DNA of 64,000 nucleotides from Ga0077555 sp041397775 (GTDB lineage Bacteria > Pseudomonadota > Alphaproteobacteria > Rhizobiales > Hyphomicrobiaceae), in contig JAWKWB010000008.1 of assembly GCA_041397775.1 (NCBI GenBank), positions 267,963 to 331,962 of the forward strand, written 5' to 3'. Shown here one piece after another: positions 26,822 through 35,242 of the stretch; within the stretch, counting starts at the first letter, position 1; each line of letters begins with the position of its first letter. The position numbers were made by a program, and so were the translations under genes. Under the pieces are notes generated by a model that was given only the letters and a program-made list of their open reading frames with translations, had not been told where the DNA came from and did no database searches.

Positions 26822-27937
26822 ATGACCCGGGGCTCCAGCGTATCGACGACGATTGCAGTCGATGGCGAAGACGTGCCGATCCGTCGGAGCCTTGCCGCCG
26901 CGATCGAGGACGCCTGGCGGCGGCTTGCGCGGCCGGGCACCTGGTGGAGCGGGTCCGAGCGGCTCGCCATCGCCGCAGAGACGCGCGCGGCAGGGCAGTG
27001 CCGCCTGTGCCGGGAGCGCCAGGCCGCGCTCTCCCCGTATGCGGTGTCGGGCGTGCACGACGCGGCGACGGATCTGCCTGCAGACGCCGTCGAAGCCATC
27101 CATCGCATCCGCACGGATGCCGGCCGCATCACGGAACGCTTTGTGCGCGAAATCGCGGACGGGCCCCTCGGCGAGGAGCGGTATGTGGAGATCGTCGCCG
27201 TCGTGGCGATCACAACGGCGCTCGATACGTTCGACGGCGTACTGGGGCGTCCGCGACGCCCGCTGCCCGCGCCACAAGCGGGGGAACCGACCCGGCATCG
27301 CCCTGCCGGCGCACGGCGGGATCTCGCGTGGGTGGCGACGCTTGCGCCCGACATGGTTTCGGCCGGCGATCCCAACCCCTACCCGCTGCATGGCGACAAG
27401 AACATCCACCGGGCGGTCAGCCTCGTCCCGCAGGAGGTGTTCAACTTCTTCGATCTCGACGTGGAACTGTACCTCAAGGATCACGAGATCCGCGATTTCG
27501 GGACGGAATACCGCGCCATCACGCATGCCCAGATCGAATTGATCGCGGGGCGCGCGTCGGCACTCAACCGATGTTTCTATTGAACCACCAGTCATGCATC
27601 ACTGCTCCGTGAGAGCGGCCGAGAGACTGGAAGCGGATACGACCTCACCGGCATCACCGAGGGTGGTGCGGCCGCTGCAAGCGTGCCCGCGGGGCTGGAG
27701 CTGACCACGCTGGTCGAGGCCGCGCTCGGTGACGACGCTGCGGCGCTGGAGGACGCGCGGCGTGTCGTCCGGCACGCGGTGGGCGGTGCCGGTCTCGTCG
27801 ATGCAGCGGCGGCGATCGCGTCGTTCAATGCGGTTGTGAAGATCGCCGATGGAACGGGCATCCCCATCGAGGACTGGAAGGCGGAGCGCACCAGCGACCT
27901 GCGCGCTTCACTCGGGATCGACGACTACCGGGCGTGA
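26822..27937 (+). CDS. Probable selenocysteine-containing AhpD-like (alkylhydroperoxidase-related) protein
   Basis: The open frame from ATG 26822 meets TGA at 27581-27583 after 253 codons. The same frame continues without another stop to a TGA at 27935-27937, giving 371 residues if the first TGA is read as Sec254. The context fits an AhpD active site: E239-x11-C251-x2-U254-x3-H258. This reproduces the Glu118/Cys130/Cys133/His137 spacing of M. tuberculosis AhpD, with Sec at the second cysteine (CFYU then TTSH). The sequence after the TGA continues as an AhpD/CMD-like domain (AAAAIASFNAVVKIADGTGI). The N-terminal half has a second redox-type pair, C60-x2-C63 (QCRLCRERQ) after WWSGSERLAIAAE. A SECIS-like hairpin follows the TGA. 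NCBI uses the name alkylhydroperoxidase-related (seleno)protein for such a family as far as I recall. Likely role: thiol or selenol peroxidase or reductase; substrate unknown. Alternative: a nonsense-truncated gene. Confidence 0.8.
27581..27630 (+). promoter_or_regulatory. Candidate bacterial SECIS element with in-frame UGA
   Basis: TGA 27581-27583 is followed by a two-part hairpin. The lower stem is CCAGTC (27588-27593) with GACTGG (27625-27630). The upper stem is CTGCTC (27602-27607) with GAGCGG (27613-27618, one G-U pair). The 5-nt apical loop CGUGA (27608-27612) contains the GU often needed for SelB binding. The UGA-to-loop distance of 24 nt lies in the usual bacterial range. Not folded computationally. 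Confidence 0.65.
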
Positions 27938-28133
27938 TGCGATCCCACAGCGGCAGGGCGCTGCGGCGTGCTGCCGCCAATTCGCATGGCTGGCGTGTCG
28001 ATGCACGATGGGTGGCTTGACCAATGTCATCGGCCGGCGGAGCGATGCGCTCTACCATTCGTGCGAATTCGCTGCTCACCTGCCCGGCCAAACGCAGAGA
28101 TTGCGCCGGTGGGGGAAAGAAAGGGGGAATGCC

Positions 28134-28340
28134 GTGCTCAAGATCGCTGCACTCATCTGGCTGGTCCTGGGGACCACGCTGGCCGGCATCGCTGTGATCG
28201 TCATCGTCACGATCCCGTCGTTGTTCGACCAGGGCATGAAGCTCATTCCGATCGCGGCCGGGGCCGGCTTCCTCGTCGCCATGCCGCTGTCGTACTTGGT
28301 GGCCAGGAAGATTTCGGCTGGTACCCTGGTGGCTCGGTGA
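28134..28340 (+). CDS. Small two-helix membrane protein (conserved in alphaproteobacteria)
   Basis: A 68-residue protein from GTG 28134, with GGGGGA 5 nt upstream. Two hydrophobic segments (about 5-27 and 40-62) are separated by a short polar loop (SLFDQGMKL), and the protein ends in a basic tail. It resembles the small alphaproteobacterial membrane proteins that databases often mislabel as CTP synthetase-like; no function is known to me. It is followed by a bidirectional terminator hairpin. Confidence 0.65.
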   Translation: MLKIAALIWLVLGTTLAGIAVIVIVTIPSLFDQGMKLIPIAAGAGFLVAMPLSYLVARKISAGTLVAR

Positions 28341-28432
28341 TAGCCAAGCCAAGGCCAACAGGGACCGGCTCCGCGCACGCCCACGGGGGTCAATCAGTCC
28401 TTTCAGGACTTCGATGGAGGGCGTTGGTCGCG

Positions 28433-28466
28433 AAACGGCCCGGCAACTCCTCGTGCCGGGCCGTTT
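28433..28466. terminator. Bidirectional intrinsic terminator
   Basis: A perfect 13-bp inverted repeat, AAACGGCCCGGCA (28433-28445) and TGCCGGGCCGTTT (28454-28466), with an 8-nt loop. It ends in TTT on the plus strand and AAA at the other side. It sits between the convergent small membrane protein gene and the TPP enzyme gene and can serve both. Confidence 0.85.
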
Positions 28467-28505
28467 GTCATCCTGGGCCATGCCGCAGCAATGCGCCAGA
28501 CGCGA

Positions 28506-30137
28506 TCAGCCGATGCGGCTGACCTCGGTCTCCTTGGAGGTGATGAACTCGAGGAGGGCAGGCTGGCCCTTCTTCGTCGCCTCGATGCCGCGCTTGATGG
28601 CGGGGATGATGTCCGCGGTGCGCTCGATGCGCTCGCCGTAGCCGCCGAAGGCGCGTGCCATGGCCGCATAGTCACCTGAAATGTCGGTCGAACGATACTT
28701 CTCGGTCGAGACGGGCATGACCTTCAGTTCGATGGCCATCGAGAAATTGTTGAGCAGGATCGAGAGGACGGGAATGCGCTCGCGCACCGCCGTCTCGAAG
28801 TCCATGCCGGTGAAGCCGATGGCCGCGTCGCCCCAGACGTTGATGCAGAGCTTGTCGGGCTTGGCGAGCTTGGCGCCCATGGCGAAGCCGAGGCCTGCAC
28901 CGAGCTGGGTGGTCTTGCCCCAGCCGATGTAGGAGAGCGGTGTCGTCGCCTTCCAGAACGGCGAGAGCTGGTCACGCGGGCTGCCCGCGTCGTGCGTGAT
29001 GATGGTGTTGTCGATGTCGACGGTGCGCTGGAGATCCCAGAGGACGCGATAGGGGTTGAGGGGCTCTGCGTCGGAGGTCAGCTTCGGCAGCCATTTGGCG
29101 AGCCACGGCTCGTTTTCCGCCTTGATCTCGGCGGCCACCTGGGCCGGGTCGCGTGGCGAATGCCCGTGGATCTTGCGCACTTCCTCGAGCAACGCCTGGA
29201 GCACGATCCTGGCATCCCCCACGACGCCCAGCGCCACGGGCACATCCTTGTTGATGTCCGAGGGGTCAAGCGTCGCCTGGATGATGCGGGCGCCAGCGGG
29301 CATCTTGACGCCGAAATTCGTTTCGGTGAACGAGCAGCCGATGCCGAGGATGAGATCCGACTTGTCGAGGAACGTGCGCACGGCCTGGGGAATGGCGAGG
29401 CCGCCCGAGCCCAGCGAGAGCGGATGCGTCTCGGGGAAGGCGCTCTTGCCTTCCAGGCTGGTCGTCACGGGAATGGCGAGCAGCTCGGCCAGCTCCTTGA
29501 GCTCGGCCCAGGCCTCGGCCCAGTGGATGCCCTGGCCCGCGTACAGCACCGGACGCTTGGCCGCGACCAGCATCTGGGCCGCTTCGCGCACCGCCGCCAT
29601 GTCGGTGCCGGTGCGGATCGGCTGCGGACAGACGTAGCCGGAGACGTCGCATTCCTCGCCGTAGACGTCGGTCGGGATCTCGACGAGCACGGGACCGCCA
29701 CGGCCGGACTTCAGCCGCTGGAACGCGCGCCGCATGATGTGCGGGATCTCCTTGGCCGAGGTGATGGGCTCGGCCGATTTGGTGATCGAGCGCATGGAGA
29801 CGGATGCGTTGTAGTTGCGATCCACCCAGGCGAGGCGGCGGGCATAGCCCTGTGCGAGCACCAGCAGCGGGATGCTCTCGCTCCAGGCTTGCGCGACGCC
29901 GCCGTAGGCGTTCTCGGTGCCGGGGCCATGTTGCATGGCGAAGGCGCCGATCTTCTTGCCGGAGGTAACGCGGCTGATGGCGTCGGCCATGTGCAGGCCG
30001 ATGCGCTCCTGGCGCACGATGATCGGCCGGATGTCGACCATGGCGGCGTGTTCGAGAACGTGATTGACCGGGTAGCCGATCAGCCACTCCACGCCTTCCT
30101 TCTTCAGAATGGCCGAAATCGCATCTGCGGTTTTCAT
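28506..30137 (-). CDS. Thiamine-pyrophosphate-dependent enzyme (acetolactate synthase-like family)
   Basis: A 543-residue protein with the three-domain layout of acetolactate synthase, oxalyl-CoA decarboxylase and related enzymes. The catalytic glutamate is E44 in VRQERIGLHMADA. The middle domain has LVEIPTDVYGEE and VLYAGQGIHWAEA. The C-terminal TPP/Mg motif begins WGDAAIGF (GDA rather than the usual GDG) and ends ILLNNFSM. AGGAGGAG precedes the ATG by 8 nt. Key residues do not point to branched-chain biosynthesis, and no small regulatory subunit is adjacent, so the substrate is unknown. It converges on the CoA-ligase/selenoprotein group. Confidence 0.85.
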   Translation of the reverse strand: MKTADAISAILKKEGVEWLIGYPVNHVLEHAAMVDIRPIIVRQERIGLHMADAISRVTSGKKIGAFAMQHGPGTENAYGGVAQAWSESIPLLVLAQGYARRLAWVDRNYNASVSMRSITKSAEPITSAKEIPHIMRRAFQRLKSGRGGPVLVEIPTDVYGEECDVSGYVCPQPIRTGTDMAAVREAAQMLVAAKRPVLYAGQGIHWAEAWAELKELAELLAIPVTTSLEGKSAFPETHPLSLGSGGLAIPQAVRTFLDKSDLILGIGCSFTETNFGVKMPAGARIIQATLDPSDINKDVPVALGVVGDARIVLQALLEEVRKIHGHSPRDPAQVAAEIKAENEPWLAKWLPKLTSDAEPLNPYRVLWDLQRTVDIDNTIITHDAGSPRDQLSPFWKATTPLSYIGWGKTTQLGAGLGFAMGAKLAKPDKLCINVWGDAAIGFTGMDFETAVRERIPVLSILLNNFSMAIELKVMPVSTEKYRSTDISGDYAAMARAFGGYGERIERTADIIPAIKRGIEATKKGQPALLEFITSKETEVSRIG

Positions 30138-30277
30138 CTGGGCGCTCCTCCTGGGTGTTTGCCGGCATGCAAGCACGCCCCGCCCGACCCGCCAAGCCCC
30201 ATGCGCGCCATGAAGCCGTGCGACAGTCACATACGGAAGGATTTCGTTCGTCAGCGTCCCGACCCCAGAGAGCGCCT

Positions 30278-30350
30278 AGTGTTCCGGCTCCGACACTTGG
30301 TTCCCCGTGCGTCAACCTCTGGACCAAGTGTCGGAGCCAGAAGGAACACT
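30278..30350. repeat. Bulged palindromic element, type A
   Basis: A 73-nt imperfect palindrome: 8-bp outer stem AGTGTTCC/GGAACACT, a 4-nt bulge AGAA in the right arm, a 16-bp inner stem (left arm GGCTCCGACACTTGGT) and a 21-nt loop. Both ends abut CTAG. It shares architecture but not stem sequence with the type B element 17 bp away. Confidence 0.8.
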
Positions 30351-30367
30351 AGCAACCATATGATTCC

Positions 30368-30442
30368 AGTGTAGCTTTTGCATCTTACGTTTGGTCATGG
30401 TTCCAGCCGCGAGTGGGTACCAAACGTCAGATGCGCTACACT
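30368..30442. repeat. Bulged palindromic element, type B, copy 1
   Basis: A 75-nt element: 8-bp outer stem AGTGTAGC/GCTACACT, a 4-nt bulge TTTT in the left arm, a 16-bp inner stem (GCATCTTACGTTTGGT against ACCAAACGTCAGATGC, one mismatch) and a 23-nt loop. Copy 2 at 59629-59703 has the same length and about 93% identity (5 differences by eye). Confidence 0.85.
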
Positions 30443-30497
30443 AGCCAACGGATGGACGCTAGAGTAGTTTGCCGCGCCTGCGATCGGGAGAAACACG

Positions 30498-32495
30498 ATG
30501 CTCCGCACCCTGCGTTCGACCACGACGATGTTCGCCTTGCTGGCGGCAAGCGGCACAATCGCCGCTGCACAAGGTGTGGCGTCGCAATCACCCGGCGATA
30601 CGGCGCCGCGTGTCACGGCCGAGGCCAGCGCTCCGGTGGCGCCGGCCGGCGTTGCACCACGCGCCCCTGCCATCGACAACGCCGACCCCGTCCTGAGTAT
30701 TCCCGCCCTGCCGCCCGCGCTGGCCCCCGTCGTAAACGCGAATGACGCGAAGCCGGTGCCGGCAACGCCGGGCGCAGGCGCGACATCCCCGGCCATCGCG
30801 CCGGCGGGAGCCGCTCCCCCCTCGGCAGCGCCATCGTTCGCACTCGACATGGGCGCGGCTCTCGCGCGCGTCGGCGATGCGGAGAAATCCGATGCGGATG
30901 TGCTCACGGCTTTCTACGGCGAACGCAATGGCGCGCCCGTCTGGGTCGATGCGAAGGGACGCACACCAGCAGCCACGGCGATGATCGCATTCATGGGCAA
31001 GGCCGAGCAGTGGGGCCTGGATCCCGCGAGCTACAGTGTGCCGCCAGCCACCGGGAGCGATGCGGCGTCGCGGGAACAACTGGCCGCGGACGAAGCTGCC
31101 ATCTCGATTGCGGCGCTGAAGTATGCCCGTCACGCCAAAGGCGGCCGCACCGACCCGCTGGCGATCACGAAGTATCTGGATCGCAAGCCTCCGACGATCG
31201 ACGCCCGGGCGGTCATGGCGCGTCTTGCAGCGGCGAGCGATCCCGCGGCAGTCCTGCGGGATCAGCACCCCAAACATGCGGCCTTCCAGAAGTTGCGCGA
31301 AATGCTCGTGGCGATGCTCGGGGGCGACGGTGAGACCGCACAGGTGACCATCCCCGATGGCCCGACACTGCGCCCCGGCGAGAAGCACGCCCAAGTGGCC
31401 CTGGTGCGGACACGGCTGGGCGTCGCACTGCCGGAAGGGGCGGATGCGACCGTCTACGACAAGGATCTCGTGGAGGCCGTCCGCAAGCTGCAGACGGAAA
31501 AGGGCCTCAATGCCGACGGCATCATCGGGCGCGGCACGCGCAATGCGATGAATGGCGGCCCGAAGCCGAGCCCGCGCAAGCTGCTGGCAAATCTCGAGCA
31601 ATGGCGCTGGATGCCCGAAGACCTGGGCAGCCTGTATGTCTGGGTCAACGTTCCCGAGTACACGCTCCGCGTCGTCAGCAACGGCGAGGTGATCCATACC
31701 GAGCGCGTGATCGTGGGCAAGACCAATACGCAGACGCCGATTTTCTCCCACGCCATGGAGCAGGTGATCTTCCATCCCTTCTGGGGCGTGCCGGATTCGA
31801 TCAAGCAGAACGAGATCCTGCCCAGCCTGCAGCGCGGCGGCGGCATGCTCGCCAAGAATGGCCTTCGCATCCAGGCGGGCGGGCGTGACATCGACCCCTA
31901 CTCCGTCGATTGGACGAAGGCCGACATTCGCCGCTACCACGTCTATCAGCCGCCGGGCGCGAGCAATGTGCTGGGTGTGGTGAAGTTCCGCTTCCCCAAC
32001 CACCACGCCGTCTACATGCACGACACGCCGAGCAAGGGCCTGTTCCAGTCGACGGTGCGCACGTTCAGCCACGGCTGCATGCGCGTGCGCAACCCGCTGC
32101 GCCTCGCCGAAATCCTGCTCGCCGCCGACAAGGGCATGACGCCCGATCAGGTGCAGGCTCTCGCGCAGCCCGGCGCCACGCCCAACAACCAGGTGAACCT
32201 GACGCAGAAGATCCCGGTTCACATCACCTACTTCACGGCCAGCGTCGATGCAGAGGGAGAACTGCAGGGCTTCAACGACATCTACGCGCACGACGAGCGG
32301 ATCACGCTGGCGCTCGCAGGCAAGATGCATCTGATCCAGCCGGTTCCCGAACCCAAGGGCCCCGCACGCGCCGAACCCATCGCCTCGTTCTCGGAGAACT
32401 TCGGGTTCTTCTCCATCTTCGGCGGAGGTGGCGGCGGTGGTGGAGGGGGCGGCAGCCGGCCGAACTGGGCACCCAGCGCATTCGGCGGCAACTGA
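30498..32495 (+). CDS. Murein L,D-transpeptidase (YcbB-like) with YkuD domain
   Basis: A 665-residue exported protein. A signal peptide ends near residue 25 (ASGTIAAAQG). It is followed by an Ala/Pro-rich linker (~26-110), an L,D-transpeptidase scaffold region (VLTAFYGERNGAPVWVDA), a peptidoglycan-binding domain (~290-345, KLQTEKGLNADGIIGRGTRN) and a YkuD catalytic domain with SHGCMRV and catalytic Cys527. The family forms 3-3 cross-links between meso-DAP residues in the periplasm. The C-terminus has a run of glycines before SRPNWAPSAFGGN, possibly flexible or wall-associated. GGGAG precedes the ATG. It is followed by another cell-wall-type gene (DUF882). Confidence 0.93.
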   Translation: MLRTLRSTTTMFALLAASGTIAAAQGVASQSPGDTAPRVTAEASAPVAPAGVAPRAPAIDNADPVLSIPALPPALAPVVNANDAKPVPATPGAGATSPAIAPAGAAPPSAAPSFALDMGAALARVGDAEKSDADVLTAFYGERNGAPVWVDAKGRTPAATAMIAFMGKAEQWGLDPASYSVPPATGSDAASREQLAADEAAISIAALKYARHAKGGRTDPLAITKYLDRKPPTIDARAVMARLAAASDPAAVLRDQHPKHAAFQKLREMLVAMLGGDGETAQVTIPDGPTLRPGEKHAQVALVRTRLGVALPEGADATVYDKDLVEAVRKLQTEKGLNADGIIGRGTRNAMNGGPKPSPRKLLANLEQWRWMPEDLGSLYVWVNVPEYTLRVVSNGEVIHTERVIVGKTNTQTPIFSHAMEQVIFHPFWGVPDSIKQNEILPSLQRGGGMLAKNGLRIQAGGRDIDPYSVDWTKADIRRYHVYQPPGASNVLGVVKFRFPNHHAVYMHDTPSKGLFQSTVRTFSHGCMRVRNPLRLAEILLAADKGMTPDQVQALAQPGATPNNQVNLTQKIPVHITYFTASVDAEGELQGFNDIYAHDERITLALAGKMHLIQPVPEPKGPARAEPIASFSENFGFFSIFGGGGGGGGGGGSRPNWAPSAFGGN

Positions 32496-32892
32496 GCCTT
32501 GGCGCGGGGCCTCGTCTCCCTTCGACCGCAAAGTGCGTTTTCGGCCCGCAGAGGAACGAGGCGAACGTTGCGGTCGGGACACGAGCGTGGCGACGTGCTT
32601 GGGCGTCACGATTGGGCGTCCGCTCCACGCCTTCGGCCGTCTCGTAATGAAACGCGCGTTAACGCTTAGTTCACCACGTTGGTGCAATGATGGCCTTGCC
32701 CTGATATGGCCGCATGTCGGCCCCGATGCACCCGCATTCGATCCTTACGGTCCGTTAAGGATCCGCGGTTAACCATGTCGTCTTGGTAACAGCAGATCCC
32801 TGCCATCGACACCGCGCGTGCAACGAAACGCGAGGTGGGGGACTTCATGCGATGGCCGCCGATCAGCTAGCGTTCGGACGGGGGTTCAAACC
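32496..32892. other. 397-bp gap between the L,D-transpeptidase and DUF882 genes
   Basis: No gene is supported. It contains TTAA-CGCTTAG-TTCA at 32659-32673, one mismatch from the CtrA consensus TTAA-N7-TTAA, and a second TTAA pair (N10) near 32756-32772. Bases 32601-32628 resemble a motif of the 55.9/56.4-kb repeats (GCGTCacGATTGGgCGTCC), suggesting a repeat remnant. Confidence 0.4.
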
Positions 32893-34323
32893 GTGGTCTG
32901 TGGTAGGCGCGCTCTCTTGGGCGGCGTGGCGCTGAGCGTCCTGCTGTCGGTTGCAAGCTCTTCACAACAGGCCGGCGCCCAGATCGGCGAGCGGAGCATC
33001 ACTCTCTACAACATCCATAGCAAGGAGACGAAAACCATCGTCTTCAAGCGCGGCGGCCGTTACGTCGAGGAGGGCCTGAAAGAAGCCAACTGGATGCTGC
33101 GGGATTGGCGCCGCAACGAGACGACGCGCATGGATCCCGCCCTCGTCGACCTGTTGTGGGAGATCCATCGGGAACTCGGCTCGAAGGCCCCCATCCACAT
33201 CATTTCGGGCTACCGCTCGCGCGCCACGAACGAGATGCTGCGCCGGACGGTCGGCGGACAGGCGAGCCAGAGCCGCCACATTCTCGGCAAGGCCGCCGAC
33301 GTGCATTTCCCCGACGTACCGCTCAAGAACCTGCGCTATTCCGCGCTGATCCACGAGCGCGGCGGGGTCGGCTACTATCCGACCTCGGCCATTCCCTTCG
33401 TGCATATCGATACAGATCGTGTGCGAAGCTGGCCGCGCCTGCCACGGCACGAGCTGGCCTTGCTGTTTCCCTCCGGCTCGACCAAGCACATGGCAGCGGA
33501 CGGCGGCCATATCACGAAGGCGGACGTTCGTGTCGCCCAGGCGAAATACAACACCCTGGCGACGCAGATCGCCGCGTTCCACCAGGAGCGCGAGGGAGGT
33601 CCCAGGGCAACTGTTGCGGTGGCCAGTCTCGAACCGCAGGACAAGCATGCCCCCCGCGCGTCCGAGCGCCATGCCGGTCGCCGCCAGGTGGCATCGCTCG
33701 CACCCGACGCGGGAGCCGTCGGCGGTTCCCAGAAGATCACCACAGGTCCCGTCGCACGCATCCAGCTTTCGCCGTCCAAAGACGAACGCGCCAAGCTCGC
33801 CGAACTCGCCTCGCTGGCGAGCACCGCGCCGCGCCTCGTCGTGGGTCCGCGCCCGGCCCGACGCCCCGAGCGGCATCAGGCCCTGCCGAGCCTGACACAA
33901 AGCGCGGTGCCGATTCCGGGTGTGGTTCAAGTTGGATATGCGCCTGGACCGCGGGTCGCCGCGCTGGCGCCTGCCGATCTCCCCAACGGATCGGACATCC
34001 GGGTCGATGCGCCGTCTATTCCAGCCGGCTGGTCGATCGCTCCTGCCTACGACGAGGAGCATCCCGACGAGTTGTCCTATCGTCCGTTCCCGATTGCGCC
34101 CTACATGACGGCATCTGCGAACGAAGCGATCCTCGCGGATCTCGTGCGTCATGACGTTGCGCGCACCATCGATCTCATCGATCAGCCCGGGACGGCGGCG
34201 CCCTTGCGCTTCAGGCCAACGCCGGCCGGCGCGCGGCCCGTGAACGTGCATCGCTTCTCGGGCAATGCCATTCGCGTCGACCGCATGGACGAGGCGCGCC
34301 GGCACGTTGCAGGCACGCAATAA
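32893..34323 (+). CDS. DUF882 (YcbK-like, M15-type) exported peptidase-family protein
   Basis: A 476-residue protein from GTG 32893, chosen because it begins a twin-arginine-like signal (GRRALLGGVALSVLLS, cleavage near AGA-QIG). GTG 32818 in the same frame is an alternative. Residues ~30-205 form the DUF882/peptidase M15-like domain with SGYRSRATNEMLRR, zinc-ligand-type SRHILGKAADVHF and FVHIDTD. The last ~270 residues are a low-complexity Ala/Pro/Arg region with no recognised domain. DUF882 proteins are thought to act on peptidoglycan; the catalytic activity is inferred. A possible CtrA site lies upstream. Confidence 0.85.
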   Translation: MVCGRRALLGGVALSVLLSVASSSQQAGAQIGERSITLYNIHSKETKTIVFKRGGRYVEEGLKEANWMLRDWRRNETTRMDPALVDLLWEIHRELGSKAPIHIISGYRSRATNEMLRRTVGGQASQSRHILGKAADVHFPDVPLKNLRYSALIHERGGVGYYPTSAIPFVHIDTDRVRSWPRLPRHELALLFPSGSTKHMAADGGHITKADVRVAQAKYNTLATQIAAFHQEREGGPRATVAVASLEPQDKHAPRASERHAGRRQVASLAPDAGAVGGSQKITTGPVARIQLSPSKDERAKLAELASLASTAPRLVVGPRPARRPERHQALPSLTQSAVPIPGVVQVGYAPGPRVAALAPADLPNGSDIRVDAPSIPAGWSIAPAYDEEHPDELSYRPFPIAPYMTASANEAILADLVRHDVARTIDLIDQPGTAAPLRFRPTPAGARPVNVHRFSGNAIRVDRMDEARRHVAGTQ

Positions 34324-34333
34324 TCGCATTGCG

Positions 34334-35242
34334 GCGGCTCGGCGCGGCCGGGCGCCCCCCGACAGCTCGACCAGGGAAACGGAGGGGCGGGGAAAGCGGC
34401 TCCGCGTCCACAGCGCCAGCGGTGAAATGGGTCCTCGCGACAAGCGCGAGGAGGACAAAGAAGGGGGAGATGAGCCGGGAAGTGTGCTGCGCGGGGAGAC
34501 GCGCGCGAGGCCTCCTTATGCGCTCATTTCGCAGGAAATGAGTGCCCCTTCATTCCCCTCGTTTTCCCGGAAGGCGCGCGGGGCGCGGCTGTCCGGCATC
34601 TTTCGCGGTGTGGCCTGCGGCGGACGTGGCCGCGCCGTGCCCGATGGCACCGGGAAAGGCCCCGGCTCGGCGCGGCCGAGCTTCCGCCCGCCCGCTTGGC
34701 CGGGGAAACGGAGGGGCGGGGAAACGGAGGGAGAGGGTCAATAGAACCCCATGCTCGGTTTGCCGGAAGGCGCGCGGGGCGGGGCTGTCCTTTCGCGGTC
34801 CAGCATGCGACGGACGTGGCCGCGCCGTGCCCGATGGCACCGGGAAAGGCCCCGGCTCGGCGCGGCCGGGCTTCCGCCCCTCCGCTTGGCCGGGGAAACG
34901 GAGGGAGAGGGAAACGGAAGCGGAAGGGTCAATAGAACCCCATGCTCGGTTTGCCGGAAGGCGCGCGGGGCGCGGCTGTCCGGCATCTTTCGCGGTGTGG
35001 CCTGCGGCGGACGTGGCCGCGCCGTGCCCGATGGCACCGGGAAAGACCCCGGCTCGGCGCGGCCGGGCTTCCGCCCGCCCGCTTGGCCGGGGAAACGGAG
35101 GGAGGGGGAAACGGAGGGAGAGGGAAACGGAGGGGCGGGAAAACGGAGAGGCGGGGAAGCGGAGTAGGAGGGAAGCGCGCGGTTCACAGCGCCACGCCCA
35201 CCGACACAGGGAAAGGCCCCGGCTGGCATAGCCCACCGGGGC
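34334..35242. repeat. GC-rich dispersed repeat cluster 1 (no gene in 34324-35277)
   Basis: Three near-complete tandem copies of a ~190-bp unit (about 34563-34737, 34759-34928, 34950-35160), plus partial copies at 34334-34396 and 35205-35240. Each unit has GGAAGGCGCGCGGGGC, GCGGACGTGGCCGCGC, GGGAAAGGCCCCGGCTCGG (or GAC) and CCCGCTTGGCCGGGGAAACG, followed by variable GAAACGGAGGG iterations. Copies 2 and 3 share the leader GTCAATAGAACCCCATGCTC. The 954-bp stretch has long GC-driven open frames on both strands but no coding signature. The same family occurs inverted at 55.6-56.5 kb. Confidence 0.85.

Noticed and set aside
27581..27583. TGA as the true end of a 253-residue protein
   Set aside because: It would cut the protein one codon before the second redox residue, and the same frame continues with family-like sequence behind a SECIS-like hairpin. 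Kept only as the alternative.
30278..30442. Palindromes as an integron attC array
   Set aside because: The folded arms and bulges are reminiscent, but no core-site GTTRRRY/RYYYAAC pattern, cassette genes or integrase are present.
34542..35231. A 229-residue open frame within repeat cluster 1
   Set aside because: Repeat units give open frames in several registers and on both strands at once; the units differ in length by non-multiples of three, so no protein is conserved.
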